Shown here: positions 1 to 7,351 of the stretch, piece after piece
Numbering within the stretch: the stretch's first letter is position 1
Layout of the letters: each line of letters opens with the position of its first letter
Source of the DNA: an uncultured Actinomycetes bacterium
GTDB lineage: Bacteria > Actinomycetota > Actinomycetes > S36-B12 > UBA5976
Reading direction: 5' to 3'
Length of the DNA stretch: 7,611 nucleotides
Assembly (NCBI GenBank): GCA_903951185.1
Contig: CAJBBC010000066.1
Span: 1-7,611 of the forward strand
The notes under the pieces: model-generated
Databases searched by the model: none
Seen by the model: the letters and a program-made list of their open reading frames with translations, nothing else
What the model was told of the DNA's origin: nothing
Program-made: the position numbers and the translations under genes

Positions 1-2444
1 GAATCCATCATGGCCATAAATAAGTCATAACCTTCACGTTGGTATTCAACTAATGGATCTTTTTGCGCCATTGCGCGAAGACCAATACCTTCTTGTAGGT
101 AATCCATTTCATATAAATGTTCACGCCATTTGCGGTCAAGAACAGTAAGAATTACTCGACGCTCTAATTCGCGCATAACCGGCGCAGTTAAAGTGGCTTC
201 ACGTTTAGCAAATGCCTGACTTGTGTCGGTATGAATCTGCTCTGCCAAGAAATCTGCACTGATATCCGAACGGGTACCGCCAGCGCTCTTAGCAACTTGA
301 TCTATTTCAAGTGTCACTGGATAGAGAGTTTTTAGAGCAGTCCAGAGTGTTTCGTAATCCCAATCTTCTGGATAGCCTTCTGCCGTGGCGGCCGCAACGT
401 ATGCCTCTACAGTGTCGTACATAAAGTTTTGAATATGTTCAGCTACATCTTCACCATTAAGGATTCGATTACGTTCGCTGTAAATAACTAGGCGCTGACG
501 ATTCATTACTTCGTCGTACTTGAGCACATTCTTACGTAACTCAAAGTTTTGTGCTTCTACTTGCGTTTGTGCAGATCGAATTGCATTTGTAACCATCTTG
601 GCTTCAATTGGGACATCGTCCGGCACATTAAAGCGAGTTAGGAAACTATTAACAATCTCGCCCTTAAATAAGCGCATTAAGTCATCTTGAAGTGACAAGT
701 AAAAACGTGTTTCACCTGGGTCACCCTGACGACCAGAACGACCGCGTAACTGATTGTCGATGCGACGGGATTCATGTCGTTCAGTACCTAGAACATATAA
801 ACCACCAGCTTGAATTACAGTTTCATGTTCTGTTGCCACTGCTTGTTGAGCACTTTCAAGTGCAGCTGGCCAAGCTTGGTCATAAGCAACTTGGTTTTCA
901 ACTGGATCAAGTCCACGGTCTGCCAAAGTTTTCTGTGCGATGAACTCTGGGTTTCCACCGAGCATGATGTCTGTACCACGACCAGCCATATTTGTTGCCA
1001 CAGTGACTGCACCTTTGCGACCAGCTGCAGCAATGATGCTTGCTTCGCGTTCATGCTGTTTAGCATTCAAAACATTGTGTGGAATTCCAGCTTTAGTTAA
1101 ATAGTCAGAAAGTAATTCTGATTTTTCAACTGAAGCGGTACCGACTAATACTGGTTGACCTTTGCGGTGGCGTTCTACGATGTCAGCAATAACTGCGTTG
1201 AATTTCGCATTTTCAGTTCGGTAAACCAAATCAACTGAGTCAATCCGCTGTGCTGTGCGGTTTGTTGGAATTGGCACCACACCTAGTTTGTAAATTTGAT
1301 TAAATTCAGCAGCTTCAGTCATCGCCGTACCGGTCATGCCGGCCAGTTTGTCGTACAACCGGAAAAAGTTCTGCAAAGTAATGGTGGCTAAAGTCTGATT
1401 CTCATTTTGAATCGGAACGCCTTCTTTAGCTTCAATAGCCTGGTGCATACCTTCGTTGTAACGGCGACCCGCCAACATACGGCCAGTATGTTCATCGACG
1501 ATTAAAACTTCGCCATCCATAACAACGTAATCTTTATCGCGTCTAAATAAATTCAAAGCTTTCAGTGCATTATTTAAGTAACCAACTAATGGGGTATTTA
1601 CAGATTCATATAGGTTGTCGATCCCCAGCCAGTTTTCAACTTTTTCTACACCTGGATCAAGGATGCCAACTGTGCGTTTCTTTTCATCGACTTCATAGTC
1701 TGTATCTTTAACTAACCGCGGAACTAAGCGAGCAAATTCGCTGTACCACTTGGTTGCTTGATCGGCTGGTCCACTAATAATTAACGGAGTACGCGCTTCA
1801 TCGATCAAAATCGAGTCAACTTCGTCAACGATTGCAAAATTGTGACCACGCTGCACTCGGTCATTTGGCGTGTGGGCCATATTGTCGCGCAAGTAATCAA
1901 AACCAAATTCATTATTTGTGCCGTAAGTAATGTCAGCTTCATAAGCTTGGCGTCTGGCAACTGGATCCATATTTGCCAGAATTGTGCCAACACTTAAACC
2001 TAAGAAACGGTGAACTCGACCCATCCACTGCGCATCACGTGCAGCTAAGTAATCGTTCACAGTTACAACATGAACGCCATTGCCGGAAAGTGCATTTAAA
2101 TATGCTGGCAAAGTAGAAACAAGTGTCTTACCTTCACCAGTTCGCATTTCAGCAATGTTGCCTAAGTGCAATGCAGCGCCACCCATTAACTGCACATCGT
2201 AATGACGTTGGCCGAGTGTGCGCCGAGCTGCTTCGCGAACTACCGCAAAAGTTTCTGGTAATAAATCATCAAGTGTTTCGCCACTCGCTAGACGTTGACG
2301 AAATTCGTCAGTCATTCCTTTTAACTCGGCATCAGACATACCAGTGAAATGAGTTTCTAAACTATTTACCTGAGTTGCAAGTGACTGCAACTTACGCAAG
2401 ATTTTGCCTTCTCCAGCTCGCAGTACTTTGTCGAGTAAGCTCAC
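1..2444 (-). CDS. secA: Protein translocase subunit SecA (C-terminus cut by window edge)
   Basis: SecA is the cytoplasmic ATPase that pushes unfolded preproteins through SecYEG. The reading frame was checked codon by codon and stays open for 814 codons from a GTG at 2444 to the left edge. It begins with [13 protein letters not shown]. Visible motifs: Walker A MRTGEGKT at residues 100-107, Walker B DEVD at 207-210 followed by [16 protein letters not shown], the second nucleotide-binding-fold motif TNMAGRGTD at 484-492, and QLRGRSGRQ at 565-573. The last residues ([19 protein letters not shown], then [16 protein letters not shown]) are the conserved helical scaffold region, so only the variable C-terminal tail is missing. 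The GTG start is supported by a TAAGGA ribosome binding site 6 nt upstream and by alignment of the N-terminus and Walker A spacing with E. coli SecA (MRTGEGKT near 102-109 there). It is a complete-looking housekeeping SecA, most likely SecA1, and is transcribed divergently from the next gene. Confidence 0.98.
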   Translation of the reverse strand, partial: MSLLDKVLRAGEGKILRKLQSLATQVNSLETHFTGMSDAELKGMTDEFRQRLASGETLDDLLPETFAVVREAARRTLGQRHYDVQLMGGAALHLGNIAEMRTGEGKTLVSTLPAYLNALSGNGVHVVTVNDYLAARDAQWMGRVHRFLGLSVGTILANMDPVARRQAYEADITYGTNNEFGFDYLRDNMAHTPNDRVQRGHNFAIVDEVDSILIDEARTPLIISGPADQATKWYSEFARLVPRLVKDTDYEVDEKKRTVGILDPGVEKVENWLGIDNLYESVNTPLVGYLNNALKALNLFRRDKDYVVMDGEVLIVDEHTGRMLAGRRYNEGMHQAIEAKEGVPIQNENQTLATITLQNFFRLYDKLAGMTGTAMTEAAEFNQIYKLGVVPIPTNRTAQRIDSVDLVYRTENAKFNAVIADIVERHRKGQPVLVGTASVEKSELLSDYLTKAGIPHNVLNAKQHEREASIIAAAGRKGAVTVATNMAGRGTDIMLGGNPEFIAQKTLADRGLDPVENQVAYDQAWPAALESAQQAVATEHETVIQAGGLYVLGTERHESRRIDNQLRGRSGRQGDPGETRFYLSLQDDLMRLFKGEIVNSFLTRFNVPDDVPIEAKMVTNAIRSAQTQVEAQNFELRKNVLKYDEVMNRQRLVIYSERNRILNGEDVAEHIQNFMYDTVEAYVAAATAEGYPEDWDYETLWTALKTLYPVTLEIDQVAKSAGGTRSDISADFLAEQIHTDTSQAFAKREATLTAPVMRELERRVILTVLDRKWREHLYEMDYLQEGIGLRAMAQKDPLVEYQREGYDLFMAMMD

Positions 2445-2450
2445 GCAAAA

Positions 2451-2456
2451 TCCTTA
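2451..2456 (-). promoter_or_regulatory. Ribosome binding site of secA
   Basis: On the minus strand TAAGGA lies 6 nt before the GTG at 2444. It matches the anti-Shine-Dalgarno sequence and decides the start, since the codon is not ATG. Confidence 0.8.
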
Positions 2457-2466
2457 TTAAATAGTG

Positions 2467-2483
2467 CGACTTCAATTAAGTCG
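2467..2483 (-). other. Small inverted repeat in the secA leader
   Basis: CGACTT (2467-2472) and AAGTCG (2478-2483) form a perfect 6-bp inverted repeat around a 5-nt loop, 22 nt upstream of the secA start and just before its ribosome binding site. It overlaps a perfect 10-bp palindrome AAGTCGACTT at 2478-2487. If transcribed it could fold as a weak hairpin in the secA 5' leader. There is no U-tract, so it is not a terminator. Repeats this short arise by chance, so function is unproven. Confidence 0.3.
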
Positions 2484-2532
2484 ACTTTGTAATCCCTCTA
2501 ATCGTAGGTCAAAGGATTAACTCGCTGAAATT

Positions 2533-2566
2533 GGCAGTTAAGTTGATTGCTAATAGCGAAACTGCC
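2533..2566. repeat. 7-bp inverted repeat in the divergent promoter region
   Basis: GGCAGTT (2533-2539) and AACTGCC (2560-2566) are perfect inverted arms separated by 20 nt. Inside lies a smaller inverted repeat GCT-AAT-AGC (2549-2557). The centre-to-centre spacing of the outer arms is about 27 bp. It could be an operator for a dimeric regulator or a stem-loop. By rough reckoning a 7-bp inverted repeat with this gap is not rare in 216 bp, so confidence in function is low. Confidence 0.3.
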
Positions 2567-2660
2567 CGAAAATCCACTGTTTCTAAGTGTCGCTTCCAAT
2601 TTTCACAGTATTTAACCTGTTTAATTAAAAAGTACGTCTCTTCCCCGAAAGTTTAGGCAA

Positions 2661-4745
2661 ATGAACTTCCCGCGTTTCCGCTCTGCCCTGGTCTTAATGT
2701 TTGGCATGAGTTTGGTGAATCCCCCAACTGCGTATGCAGCTTATTTACCAACTACCTTCACCGTAACTGGTTCAGGCTGGGGACATGGTTTAGGTCTTTC
2801 TCAATATGGTGCTCAAGGTATGGCACTTGAGGGTTATCAAGCTGATCAAATTATTTCTAACTACTTTCCGGGTACGAGTTATGCCGATTTCGATACAGTT
2901 ACCGGCACTGGTGTGAATGCTGGTTTAATTCGGGCCAGTCTAGATAACGATGCAACTTACATTTTGTTACGTGGTGAAGATAATCCAGTTGATGGTGGCG
3001 TAACTGAACCAATCCGCATATCAATTGATGGCGCAGCTGCAATAGATGTTCCAGTTGGAACAACTTTGGCCGTAACCCAATCTGGTACAAAATTCTCGAT
3101 TACTGGAACCGGAGTAAACATAACTGATGCTGGCAACGCTCGAGTCACTTGGAATAACACCACCACACTCTTAGCGATTAACTCTGGTGATCCGCGTAAC
3201 TCTGAATCAGTGATCCTTGGCAATTGTGTGACCGGATCAAGTTGTCCGAATCGGTACAAATATGGATTCGTTGATTTATTTGTAAGTAATGCCGGTGCAG
3301 ACTCAGTTCAAGATTTGCATGCGGTAAATACTTTGCGCGTAAATGATGAATACCTTTATGGCCTTGGTGAAGTTCCATCAAGTTGGTCTAAAGAAGCACT
3401 TAAAGCACAAACTGTTGCAGCGCGATCTTATGCAATTTATAAAATGTTGAATAATCCAAACTCAACAACTGTTGATGATTGTCAGTGCCAGATTTATACA
3501 ACTTCGACGCATCAAGTCTTTAGTGGATTCAATAAAGAAGTTTCGTCTTATGGAGCTAGCTGGGTTGCTGCGGTAAACGAGACAGTCTCCGGTAACACGG
3601 GCAAAGTTGTTACCGCTAATGGTTCAGTGATTAGTACTTACTACTCATCTTCAACCGGTGGCCGTTCGCAAGCCGCACACGAAGTTTGGGGTGGTAGTCC
3701 AGTTAGTTATCTACTGGGCTCCGATGATCGTTGGTCATTGAATGCAAATACCGGTAATCCGAATATTTCTTGGACTGTAACAATTGATCAAGCCACACTC
3801 GCAGCTCGACTTAAAGCTCAAGATAGTCGAGTAACTGATGTAGCAGCGCTGTCATTTACAACTTACGCAAGTGGTGGCGTTAGCCAATTAACTGTCACTA
3901 ATAGTTCAGGTAGTGCATTAACTATCAATGTCGGACCGAGTGGTCCTATTACCCCAGCTGAACTAAAAACAATGTTTAGCGCGAAATCAACTTACTTCAC
4001 AGCGATAACCGCAAGTCCAGATCCAAGTCCAACACCAACAAGTTCAGCAACACCAACCCCGACATCAACGCCTACTTTGACACCTACTCCTACCCCAACA
4101 GTTGTTGCCCCAGCTCCTGCCGCTCCAGCTCCAGTTCTGCCTGCCCCAGTTGCCGCAAATGTGCCAACTGCTTCAGTAAAAGTAAAAAGTGTAACTTCAG
4201 TTAAATGGCCGAGTGCAAAAATTAAACCGGGTTCAACAAGTGTGACTGGTCGTGTACTACCTGCTCAAACTGGAATTGCGGTAAGTCTGCAAGTACTTCG
4301 TTCAGGAACATGGGCAACTGTCGCAACTGATACCACCGGCGCTAAAGGCGTTTGGAAAACTTCTTGGAATGACGTCAATGCTGGTTCATACAAAATGCGA
4401 ATTGTGGCAGCAAGTAAATTAAATTCAGTTGTCACTAGCTCTCGAACATTAACTGCTGTCGGAGCTGTCACAATACTTGGCCCAGGCAAAGTAAATCGCA
4501 ATTCAACAATTTCAATTCGCGGTGCTGTTTCACCAGGGATAAGCGGGATTCAGGTTACTATTCAACGCCGAATAGGTTCTGGTTCTTGGCGAAATGTAGG
4601 AACTGTAAGTACTAATAGTTCCGGTGCCTGGTCAGCTTCATTCCCAGCTGGCGCAAACAAAACTAGTAACCAATTTCGCGTGACCACAAGTGACGGTCGA
4701 ATTGGTCAATCGACCTCAAAAACTCTAACAACTTCAATTCGCTAA
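2661..4745 (+). CDS. Secreted SpoIID/LytB-domain cell-wall protein with Ig-like repeats
   Basis: The 694-residue protein starts with a Sec signal peptide: R5/R7, a hydrophobic core at about 8-19, and a likely cleavage after AYA at 26. The N-terminal block GWGHGLGLSQYGAQGM (39-54) and the following NYFPGT are the hallmark SpoIID/LytB signature, which in actinobacterial members sits before the main domain. The SpoIID core spans about 215-350, with YLYGLGEVPSSW (231-242), EALKAQTVAARSYA (245-258) and YYSSSTGGRS (327-336) followed by EVWGG. E237 aligns with the catalytic glutamate of B. subtilis SpoIID, a lytic transglycosylase that cuts stem-peptide-free glycan strands. A Pro/Thr/Ser/Ala-rich linker (about 452-500) leads to two Ig-like units (505-600, 601-694). 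The ribosome binding site is weak (AGG only 3 nt before the ATG), so the start rests on the signal peptide. The inferred role is peptidoglycan remodelling or surface attachment outside the membrane; the substrate is unproven. No other sporulation gene is present. Confidence 0.9.
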   Translation: MNFPRFRSALVLMFGMSLVNPPTAYAAYLPTTFTVTGSGWGHGLGLSQYGAQGMALEGYQADQIISNYFPGTSYADFDTVTGTGVNAGLIRASLDNDATYILLRGEDNPVDGGVTEPIRISIDGAAAIDVPVGTTLAVTQSGTKFSITGTGVNITDAGNARVTWNNTTTLLAINSGDPRNSESVILGNCVTGSSCPNRYKYGFVDLFVSNAGADSVQDLHAVNTLRVNDEYLYGLGEVPSSWSKEALKAQTVAARSYAIYKMLNNPNSTTVDDCQCQIYTTSTHQVFSGFNKEVSSYGASWVAAVNETVSGNTGKVVTANGSVISTYYSSSTGGRSQAAHEVWGGSPVSYLLGSDDRWSLNANTGNPNISWTVTIDQATLAARLKAQDSRVTDVAALSFTTYASGGVSQLTVTNSSGSALTINVGPSGPITPAELKTMFSAKSTYFTAITASPDPSPTPTSSATPTPTSTPTLTPTPTPTVVAPAPAAPAPVLPAPVAANVPTASVKVKSVTSVKWPSAKIKPGSTSVTGRVLPAQTGIAVSLQVLRSGTWATVATDTTGAKGVWKTSWNDVNAGSYKMRIVAASKLNSVVTSSRTLTAVGAVTILGPGKVNRNSTISIRGAVSPGISGIQVTIQRRIGSGSWRNVGTVSTNSSGAWSASFPAGANKTSNQFRVTTSDGRIGQSTSKTLTTSIR
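4014..4160 (+). repeat. Low-complexity Pro/Thr/Ala-rich linker tract
   Basis: Within the SpoIID-like gene, residues about 452-500 read as alternating TP, SP and AP units (for example TPTPTPT and APAPAAPAP), encoded by repeated ccaaca/cctact-type codons. Such tracts are flexible spacers in secreted actinobacterial proteins and tend to vary in length between strains. Here it separates the enzymatic half from the C-terminal Ig-like units. Confidence 0.75.
4173..4742 (+). repeat. Two tandem Ig-like (beta-sandwich) repeat units in the SpoIID-like protein
   Basis: Residues 505-600 (4173-4460) and 601-694 (4461-4742) align to each other through a shared pattern: GSTSVTGRVLP / NSTISIRGAVSP, then GIAVSLQ / GIQVTIQ, then SGTWATV / SGSWRNV, then an acidic or Ser turn, GVWKTSW / GAWSASF, and a final beta strand. 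This resembles bacterial Ig-like or cell-adhesion modules that stack beta sandwiches at the cell surface. The DNA is diverged, so the duplication is old. The family assignment is by pattern only. Confidence 0.6.
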
Positions 4746-4780
4746 CCTAAAAAAGCAAAAACATCCACTGCATGGCAGAC

Positions 4781-4791
4781 TTATGTCATAA
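4781..4791. other. 11-bp palindrome before the MMPL gene
   Basis: TTATGTCATAA has two perfect 5-bp arms around one T and ends 5 nt before the AGGAG ribosome binding site of the MMPL gene. It could be an operator half or part of an AT-rich promoter in the 63-bp gap, but no -35 element was found and an 11-bp palindrome is short. No terminator with a U-tract follows the upstream gene, so read-through from 2661-4745 remains possible. Confidence 0.2.
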
Positions 4792-4796
4792 ATCTC

Positions 4797-4801
4797 AGGA
4801 G
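4797..4801 (+). promoter_or_regulatory. Ribosome binding site of the MMPL gene
   Basis: AGGAG lies 7 nt upstream of the ATG at 4809. It is the strongest plus-strand Shine-Dalgarno sequence in the window and fixes this start. Confidence 0.85.
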
Positions 4802-4808
4802 CTATTTC

Positions 4809-6977
4809 ATGTTTGATCGCATCGGCCACTTCGTATTCCGAAATCGCAAAGCCATCTTGGCTAGCTACATAGTCTTTGTGGTCGCAGCTGGTGCAATCGG
4901 TTTTGGTGTTTTTAAGAATACGAAATCCCAGGGTTATGACAATCCCAATAGCGAATCAGCGAAAGTTGAAATACTGCTAAAGGATGAATTCAAGGTTCGA
5001 GAAAATAGTGTTGTCTTCATTGTTGATACGCCAACTGCCATAACAGATCCAGCTACTGAAAAAATTGTTACCGAAATCGCGAATGAAGTAGCTACTCAAC
5101 CAAATGTTGATCAAGTCGCTACTTACTGGTCGGCTGGCAAACAAGAATCAATGGTTAGTACTGATGGAAAAGCAACAGTAATAAGTATCTACTTCGATCA
5201 AGGGATCGATTCTGAAGCTGCCGCCAGCACAGCTGGAGACTTACAAGAAAAATTCGATGGCCAGCGGTCTGGTGCAACTATTTATGTAGCAGGTCTGCAG
5301 ACTGTTTATTTCTCCATTAATAATCAAATTAAAGAAGACTTAGTTATCGCAGAGGCGATTGCTATCCCACTAAATATTATTCTGCTGTTTATTATTTTCG
5401 GCACTGCGATTGCAGCAGGGTTACCAATGATCGTGGCATTAGGTTCTGTATTCGGATCTTTTTTGACTCTGTATTTAATCAGCCAAGTAACTGATATTTC
5501 AGTTTTCTCACTTAACCTAATTACCGGTCTAGGCCTTGGGCTTGGTATTGATTATGCACTTTTGATTGTTAATCGATTCCGCGAAGAATTACATGCTGGG
5601 CGCTCAGTTGAGGAAAGTGTGAGTAAAACTATTTCAACTGCAGGCCGAACTGTCTTCTTCTCGGGTATCGCAGTGATGTTAGTACTTAGTTCAATGGTGC
5701 TCTTCCCGCAATATTTCTTAAAGTCATTTGCTTACGCTGGAGTAAGCGTCGTATTTTTTGCCATCTTGTCGTCCATTTTTGCGCTACCTGCGGTACTTGC
5801 GTTACTCGGTAAAAATGTTGATAAGTGGAAAGTTCGTAGTAGTGCACTAGTTACTAAGGAAGATGGTGGTTGGGCTTGGATTGCTCGCAAAGTTATGCAG
5901 CGTCCACTAATTTTCATCCTTGGGGCAGTAGCAATACTAACTTTCTTTGCTGCCCCAGCAGCAAATGTGAAATTCGGTCAAGTTGATGACCGAGTACTTC
6001 CAGCTGATGCGCCAGTTGCAATCGCAGGCGAAGTTAGTCGTGTTCGATTTGATGGGCAAGCTTCTTCGCCGATAGAAATTGTTATTCCAAAAGCAAGTGC
6101 AAGCGATGAGCAAGTTGAAAATATCGCAAGTCAGATCGCTAAGTACGAAAATGTAGTTAGCGTGCTCACCCCTAAGACATTTACTAAACATGGCCAGACT
6201 ATGCCGCTGCCGATGGCAATCCCTGAGCAATCAACTAGTGATTACAGTCGAATAAGCGTTGTGCTAGTCGATGGTCCACGTCAAACTGAAAGTGTTGAAA
6301 CAGTTAAAGACATTCGGGATATGGATTTACCTGAAGGGCGCTTAATTGGCGGCGCTTCCGCTATCTATGTTGATTCACAGGCAGGTATTTCAGATCATTT
6401 ACCGGCAGTAATCACTTGGCTATCGATTGCAACGCTACTTGTTTTATTTATGTACACCGGCAGTATTTTGTTGCCGATTAAAGCAGTGCTGCTAAATCTT
6501 GCTAGCTTGGCGGCAACTTTAGGTTTAGTTACTTACGTTTTCCAAGAAGGTAATCTGATGTGGTTAGTTGGTGACTTCACCGTCACTGGAACTATTGATA
6601 CTTCCACTTTAGTTTTAGTGGCAGTTGTGGCTTTTGGGTTATCAATGGATTACGAATTATTCATGCTCAGCCGAATAAAAGAAGAACACGATAACGGGGC
6701 TAGCACTCAAGACGCAGTGAGTTTTGGATTACAACGTTCTGGCCGAATTATTAGTGCAGCGGCAATTCTGATTGCGTTAGTCTTTATTACTTTTGTAACT
6801 AGCGGAGTTACTTCAATCAAGATGCTTGGATTAGGTACTGCTTTTGCAATTATGTTGGATGCAACAATAGTTCGGGCGATTTTAGTTCCTGCTTTAATGC
6901 GTATTGCTGGTAAGTGGAACTGGTGGGCTCCAAAACCATTGGCTAAATTCCACTCCCGATTTGGAATAACTGACTAA
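4809..6977 (+). CDS. MMPL family (RND-superfamily) membrane transporter
   Basis: The 722-residue protein has the duplicated RND layout. TM1 is at about 15-36, an extracytoplasmic porter loop spans about 37-176, and TM2-6 lie at about 177-197, 201-223, 231-255, 281-299 and 308-332. TM7 is at about 366-383, a second loop spans about 384-530, and TM8-12 lie at about 533-550, 553-575, 599-619, 647-667 and 671-695. The two halves carry the paired proton-relay motifs GLGLGIDYALLIVNRFREE (D248-Y249) and FGLSMDYELFMLSRIKEE (D614-Y615), equivalent to the Asp-Tyr pairs of mycobacterial MmpL3. The C-terminus GKWNWWAPKPL is typical of actinobacterial members, and about 720 residues is a normal length for those lacking the long MmpL3 tail. 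Such proteins use the proton gradient to export lipids, peptides or drugs; the substrate cannot be read from sequence. The gene leads a compact group with the DUF4031 gene 8 bases downstream and a CDF transporter after that. Confidence 0.95.
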   Translation: MFDRIGHFVFRNRKAILASYIVFVVAAGAIGFGVFKNTKSQGYDNPNSESAKVEILLKDEFKVRENSVVFIVDTPTAITDPATEKIVTEIANEVATQPNVDQVATYWSAGKQESMVSTDGKATVISIYFDQGIDSEAAASTAGDLQEKFDGQRSGATIYVAGLQTVYFSINNQIKEDLVIAEAIAIPLNIILLFIIFGTAIAAGLPMIVALGSVFGSFLTLYLISQVTDISVFSLNLITGLGLGLGIDYALLIVNRFREELHAGRSVEESVSKTISTAGRTVFFSGIAVMLVLSSMVLFPQYFLKSFAYAGVSVVFFAILSSIFALPAVLALLGKNVDKWKVRSSALVTKEDGGWAWIARKVMQRPLIFILGAVAILTFFAAPAANVKFGQVDDRVLPADAPVAIAGEVSRVRFDGQASSPIEIVIPKASASDEQVENIASQIAKYENVVSVLTPKTFTKHGQTMPLPMAIPEQSTSDYSRISVVLVDGPRQTESVETVKDIRDMDLPEGRLIGGASAIYVDSQAGISDHLPAVITWLSIATLLVLFMYTGSILLPIKAVLLNLASLAATLGLVTYVFQEGNLMWLVGDFTVTGTIDTSTLVLVAVVAFGLSMDYELFMLSRIKEEHDNGASTQDAVSFGLQRSGRIISAAAILIALVFITFVTSGVTSIKMLGLGTAFAIMLDATIVRAILVPALMRIAGKWNWWAPKPLAKFHSRFGITD

Positions 6978-6985
6978 ATCTAGTT

Positions 6986-7285
6986 ATGGCGATATTGATT
7001 GATACAGCAATCTGGCCTTGGCGAGATTGGTTATGGTGTCACATGATTAGTGACACCTCAGTTAGTGAACTTAAAGAGTTTGCCCAAAAAATGGGGATAC
7101 CCGAACGTGGCTTCCAAGGAGATCATTTTGATCTGCCTGAACACATGCGCACAATAGCTATTCAACATGGAGCTCGTGAAGTTAGTTCAAGAGAAATACT
7201 TCAAGCGTTGTACGGTGCTGGGCTTAGGCAGCGACCAAGTGAACGCCATGGTCGACCGAAGAATGTACCAATACATCAGCCCTAA
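6986..7285 (+). CDS. DUF4031 domain-containing protein
   Basis: This 99-residue protein fits the DUF4031 family along nearly its whole length. Visible conserved elements are the N-terminal strand ILID (3-6), WPWR (10-13), WCHMISDTS (17-25, with H19 and D23), GIP (37-39), FQGDHFD (43-49), and SSRE (67-70) before a helix ending in AGLR. The clustered Asp and His residues look like a possible metal or catalytic site, but the family has no established function known to me and none is assigned. The ATG sits 8 nt after the MMPL stop with no recognisable Shine-Dalgarno sequence, which suggests translational coupling to the upstream gene. It is chosen because MAILID matches the usual start of the family. 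The last 15 or so residues (RPSERHGRPKNVPIHQP) are basic and probably unstructured. Its stop lies inside a short tandem repeat. Confidence 0.85.
   Translation: MAILIDTAIWPWRDWLWCHMISDTSVSELKEFAQKMGIPERGFQGDHFDLPEHMRTIAIQHGAREVSSREILQALYGAGLRQRPSERHGRPKNVPIHQP
7035..7057. repeat. 8-bp perfect inverted repeat inside the DUF4031 gene
   Basis: GGTGTCAC (7035-7042) and GTGACACC (7050-7057) are perfect inverted arms around the 7-nt ATGATTA. The element lies about 50 nt into the gene and overlaps codons for W17-C18-H19 and S22-D23-T24, conserved positions of the family, so coding constraint explains part of it. As RNA it would form a stable GC-rich hairpin early in the message. There is no U-tract. 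By rough estimate one such repeat is expected by chance in a window of this size. Confidence 0.4.
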
Positions 7286-7320
7286 TCAAGCAAGCCCTAA
7301 ACGAGCAAGCCCTAAACGAG
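7276..7320 (+). repeat. 15-bp tandem repeat spanning the DUF4031 stop codon
   Basis: CAAGCCCTAAACGAG occurs twice in exact tandem (7291-7305, 7306-7320). A third, degenerate unit at 7276-7290 matches at 11 of 15 bases. The period is a multiple of three and every unit contains CCCTAA, so the DUF4031 TAA (7283-7285) is followed by two further in-frame TAA codons at 7298-7300 and 7313-7315. It looks like a local slippage duplication of the gene end, in the 66-bp gap before the CDF gene. Confidence 0.85.
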
Positions 7321-7351
7321 CAAACTCACATGATTCTGAAACAATAGTCAG

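Larger units (their letters stand above)
2445..2660. promoter_or_regulatory. Divergent intergenic region, secA / SpoIID-like gene
   Basis: This 216-bp gap lies between two divergent starts and must carry the promoter(s) for both, unless a transcript is leaderless. For secA, a TTGACC box on the minus strand (2507-2512) resembles a -35 element, but the best partner (TACAAA at 2486-2491) has only a 15-bp spacer and a poor match. On the plus strand an AT-rich stretch with TATTTA at 2609-2614 and the palindrome TTTAATTAAA at 2620-2629 precedes the SpoIID-like gene, without a clear -35. No small ORF or RNA gene is evident. Confidence 0.5.

Noticed and set aside
815..1066. Minus-strand open frame inside the secA region
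   Set aside because: It overlaps the secA frame, which is continuous and carries all family motifs across this stretch. The translation has no recognisable features.
692..1100. Plus-strand open frames (83 and 96 codons) antisense to secA
   Set aside because: They are shadows of the secA coding strand, with Cys/His-rich, low-plausibility translations and no ribosome binding site.
1..2444. Frameshift or internal stop in secA
   Set aside because: Every in-frame triplet from 2444 to the left edge was read and none is a stop. The motif spacing matches the family.
2661..4745. Evidence of a sporulation locus
   Set aside because: Only the SpoIID domain is shared with sporulation genes. No other sporulation gene is in the window, and this domain is widespread in non-sporulating bacteria.
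4746..4808. Possible terminator after the SpoIID-like gene (CTGC-ATG-GCAG at about 4768-4778)
   Set aside because: The stem is only 4 bp and no T-run follows. The A-rich stretch before it does not make an intrinsic terminator on the plus strand.
5937..6230. 97-codon minus-strand frame opposite the MMPL gene
   Set aside because: It lies wholly inside a well-supported transporter gene and its translation resembles no protein family.
7291..7320. CCCTAAA units resembling plant-type telomere repeats
   Set aside because: There are only two copies with a 15-bp period, in a clearly bacterial coding context. The resemblance is accidental.
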